A DNA stretch of 64,000 nt from Gymnorhina tibicen. Lineage: Eukaryota; Chordata; Aves; Passeriformes; Artamidae. The DNA is taken from assembly GCA_013399875.1 (NCBI GenBank), contig VXAZ01008023.1:535957-599956 (forward strand), read 5' to 3'. This document shows positions 60,466-64,000 of this stretch, in pieces. Numbering within the stretch: the first letter of the stretch is position 1; the number at the start of each line of letters is the position of its first letter. A program made the position numbers and the translations under genes. The notes beneath the pieces are model-generated. The model did no database searches, was not told the origin of the DNA, and saw only the letters and a list, made by a program, of their open reading frames with translations.

Positions 60466-63400
60466 AGTATTAGAAGCTCTCAGGATCAAAACCAGCTCTT
60501 TTACCTTTGAGTGAATGAAGGAGGACTTCCTTCCTTCCTGTTTCCACAATGTCACAAATGTTCTTTTCTCTTGAAAGCACCAAATTTTGACTCTTTATTT
60601 TCCTCCCCCTTGTCCTATGATAAACTCAGAGAAGTAAGAAACATGCTGTACTTTTTGAACACACATTGAATGGAGGTGTTAGGAGATCATATATATATAT
60701 ATATGTATATACATATATATGCAACATGTCTCAAAATCTTCCCAGGGAGGTGAAAATATACTTTGTAATGTGTGAAGGTAAATTTTTCAAAAGATCCCAT
60801 GGTCAGATTTTTTTGCTTGGTTCTGAAAAAAGGCCAACATTTCTGAAGTACTCATGGAACTTTGCAATACTCATTGCAACATCTTGGGCAGGTTTTTTTT
60901 AAATGACTGGCACCTAGGGTGCAATTAATGCCCCAGAATCTGGCAATATGTTTTGGCATTAAAAAGAAAACTGAGAAGTTTAGAAATCACTAAGGAATGA
61001 AAGAAATACTGAGAAACTGCTAGAAAGTATAGACTGTTTATTTTGAGTAGCAATGAAAAGTTACCTTGATTGCCTTGCTACTTCCCAGAAAAAGGCTGGC
61101 TATAAAAAAATGGAGTTAAAATTATCCTATAGAAGTAGAGGTGGCATGAAACTACTAAAATTAAAAGCCTAAACCAGAAAATAGTAAGTAACATTTCATC
61201 AGGAATAACCCCTTGGTGGTGGAGCTGCTCAGTTACAACATTGGAACTCTGTGGTGTGTCTTTGAAAAGTGAGCGCAGGTAATGTGTCTGCAGCTCTCAA
61301 ATGCTTGGAAAGCATTCAGGGGACACAGAGTGGGCAAAGAATATGCTCAGAGTCTCAGGTGTTTTGCTGATGCAGCTGACCCCCTTCAGTCAAGTTATTC
61401 TATCAAAGACTTTGTCCTGACATCCTAACCTCCGCTTCAAATCTCTGTGTATTTTTTCACATGAGCAGGGATGTATGAACAGCACTGGGGTGAGGCACAC
61501 AAGGGCACAGGTCAGTGGGAGGGGCCTGCCATTGTGTAGCCTTCAGGAAAACAGGATTAGAATAAAATTTTGACAAAACCGAGAGCTTTGAAAAAAATTG
61601 CCATGAGCAGTCAGATTGCAAAAGTCTTAGTGGTCTCATTTGAACCAAGTCAAAAGAATCCAAAACAATTACAATGAGTGGTGGGAGAAGGAAACAGTTT
61701 CTAACTTGACGATCTCAGCATAGTAGGCACACTCGTTTCTGGGCCACCATTGCAAATCTGGCTCAGCTAACAAGGATGGGAAATCATAGCCGTGTAAAAC
61801 CAGTTTATTCTCAGAAATTACATGAAGTGAGTCAGAGACCTCAGTCACATTTCTGTGGGCAAATCCCTCTGCATTTAAACTTACCTCCAGACTGGACAGC
61901 ACATGGCACTTGGCACACACTGCACACTCCAAGTGGGATACAGGGACAATATTGGTATGGTAACTCCTAGAAGTAATCATATATTCCCAATTTTTCCTCA
62001 GTCTGGCAAAAATGGAAAGAAGCTTGAAGTCAAAGCACCCAAAAGGAATGAACTTCCCCAAAGACTTCAAATTACACTGTTACTCTGGCAATTTTTACTA
62101 TGGATAAATTCATGAAATGGAGAGGGGGTTGTGAAGATAGTGGATGTGGCCATAATTTTGGCCTGCTATGGAAAGTATGGGACCAGATGTGGAAGTTAAT
62201 GTAGAAAAGGAACATTGAAGGACTATAAACAGACGGCAAATAAAATAAGATCTTTCTGTCTCATATTTATGAAGAAGTCACATGTAAGAAAATGAACTTC
62301 TAAGAACCCACTGTGAGCAATGAAATAGGAGAGTCTGGAAGAAAGAATCTGGGACTGATCCTATTAAATAAACTCCAGGGTAAAAGAGTATCATGGGATG
62401 TACTGCTCAAGAACAATAAATCCTATCATAAAGATTTTTGCCGCCAAGATTTAGTGTCTACAGTATGATGCCCATACTGCTGGATTAGCTCTAGCCTGCA
62501 GACCAGCTGATAGTTCTGTGAAAAAAGGATTTTTTTTGGTCATCATATTGACTGAAAAGTCTTACTTTCCATGAAAAACATTTGAAATTCAGTACTTTTC
62601 AACCATCCCAACCCTTCACTGTGTACAGTTTTCCCTTAGGATTTTCCTTCCTTGACATGGTAAAGGGTCCTGGTCCAGAGTTCTTGCTCTCTAATTAAAT
62701 AATCATCTATTGTAATTTAATTCAGATGAGAAAAATATTAGTTTATTATGAATTAAAATGTGATATAGTGTTTCTACCCCAACATTATTAAAAAAATATA
62801 TATATATAAAAAATTCATGAAATTCAATGATGATTCAAATCATGAGGGAGGCCTTATTTTAATAATTACATGCATCTGGATGCTGCTGTAGGGACTGAAA
62901 ATGTACTTTTGTAACTTGAAGGCCAAAATGAATCCACAGCATTTTCAATTTAACTGATAAGAGAAGAGAGACATTTACATTGCATTTCTTTACTCATATG
63001 TGACTCCTTTAACTGTAGATAGTCTGATAGAAGAAATATATATGTGGTAGAAATTCTTTGTTGAAATAGCATGTCAATTATTACAAAGTTACAAATGCTT
63101 TAGAAATGAATTACTGTCTAACATGTTCACTCAAGGCTCTGCGTTGAAAAAGGTGGTAAACATGCTACATGAAGAATGATCATGAAAATAAAGGAAGAAA
63201 GATCTGGACATAATTACCTAGTTCAATTTTGACTTTCCTCAGTAACTAAATACAAAACATCTCAATTTACATAATCCACAGGTTTTTTGTTGTTTGTAAC
63301 AACAAAACTGTAACAATTAAAAAAATCTAAACCCTGCAATATATGTAAAACACAAGCAAGTTATAGAGGACATGTTACAGTAATGTTGACACCTGAACCC

Positions 63401-64000
63401 TTAGTGGAATTTTACATTTGAAATTCTACCATATCTGTTAATTTTTTACTTATTGAACACAATGAGCTCTTCATGGTTTCTAGAATTTGTCCAGAAATGA
63501 ATTAACTATTAATGTCTCTTAGACTGTTACAGAAAAAGATAATACTGACACTTAAAATTTTTAAAAAACAGCAGATTTACAGGGAGGAGAGGAACTCAAA
63601 ATGAGCAAGGGATGAAATCTTTTGTTTTATCTTTAAAAAGAGGGAAATGTCATACCTCACAGAAGGCCATTCAAATATAGAAGAGAAAGCGGTGGAAATG
63701 CTTACTACTGAGAAAATTTCCTGGTTTGGAAAGTATGCTTGCAACAGCAAGTGAGACTCAATATTACATAGTTTTTCTCTTTTGTATATGTAAAAACTCT
63801 TTTGATGACAAAAATTTGGCCAGCTGGAGGACAATGAAGCTGTTTCTTTCAAAACTGTTCTTATTCCTGTGAGGGTAAGAAAGATATGTCAAATCTCAAG
63901 TGCAATGATCATTAGGTTGAATGCAATATTAACCTCAGAGTTTATCTAGGCTAAAGAATACCTTCTTAGTTGTTTGAGTCTCATAACACCAAATACCCTA
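60466..64000. other. unique AT-rich non-coding DNA with AT tracts
   Basis: No gene supported. (AT)n tracts lie at 60689-60721 and 62791-62812. Overlapping frames on both strands near 61669-62115 have no family signature. Confidence 0.5.

Overview
The window reads as non-coding nuclear DNA from a bird. The backbone is AT-rich and CpG-poor, with no operons and no bacterial-style gene density. It is dotted with decayed CR1 LINE 3' ends carrying the typical (ATTCTATG)n-like tail, and it holds two avian-type endogenous retrovirus LTRs. The LTR at 29.5 kb resembles, from memory, a family common in songbirds, so a passerine is my best guess, held loosely. No exon, tRNA, rRNA or known ncRNA could be supported. 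The longest open frames (100-170 aa) match no recognised family, are mostly chance, or lie inside repeats. The window is probably intergenic or sits inside a very large intron.

Layout. 0-20 kb is almost repeat-free unique sequence. It contains an exact 45-bp duplication (2480 and 3138), a cluster of three perfect palindromes (8220-8279) and a G-rich potential quadruplex (9378-9406). 20-25 kb holds two CR1 fragments (one internally deleted), a perfect (TTA)14 microsatellite and a very old L2/MIR-like tail. 29.5-30.5 kb is an LTR with TG...CA ends and a 5-bp target duplication, interrupted by a 257-base assembly gap. A perfect 23-bp-arm hairpin follows 100 bp downstream.

31-38.7 kb is unique. 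38.75-39.05 kb is a degenerate G-rich repeat. From about 39 to 47 kb the + strand is pyrimidine-rich and open frames are almost all on +. Two further ancient L2-like tails lie at 39.9 and 48.3 kb. 49-52 kb carries a minus-strand CR1 tail and a longer plus-strand CR1. 57.3-58.3 kb is a second LTR-type element on the minus strand, with an internal ~45-bp minisatellite that still reads as a 15-residue repeat. 60.0-60.5 kb is a CR1 with a partly inverted tail. The remainder, to 64 kb, is unique AT-rich sequence.

There is no gene system to describe. What the window shows is transposon history plus a few unexplained structures: the hairpin, the palindrome cluster, the 45-bp duplication and the 39-kb repeat. 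I found no convincing undescribed biological system. Family assignments rest on remembered consensus patterns and were not checked by a search.
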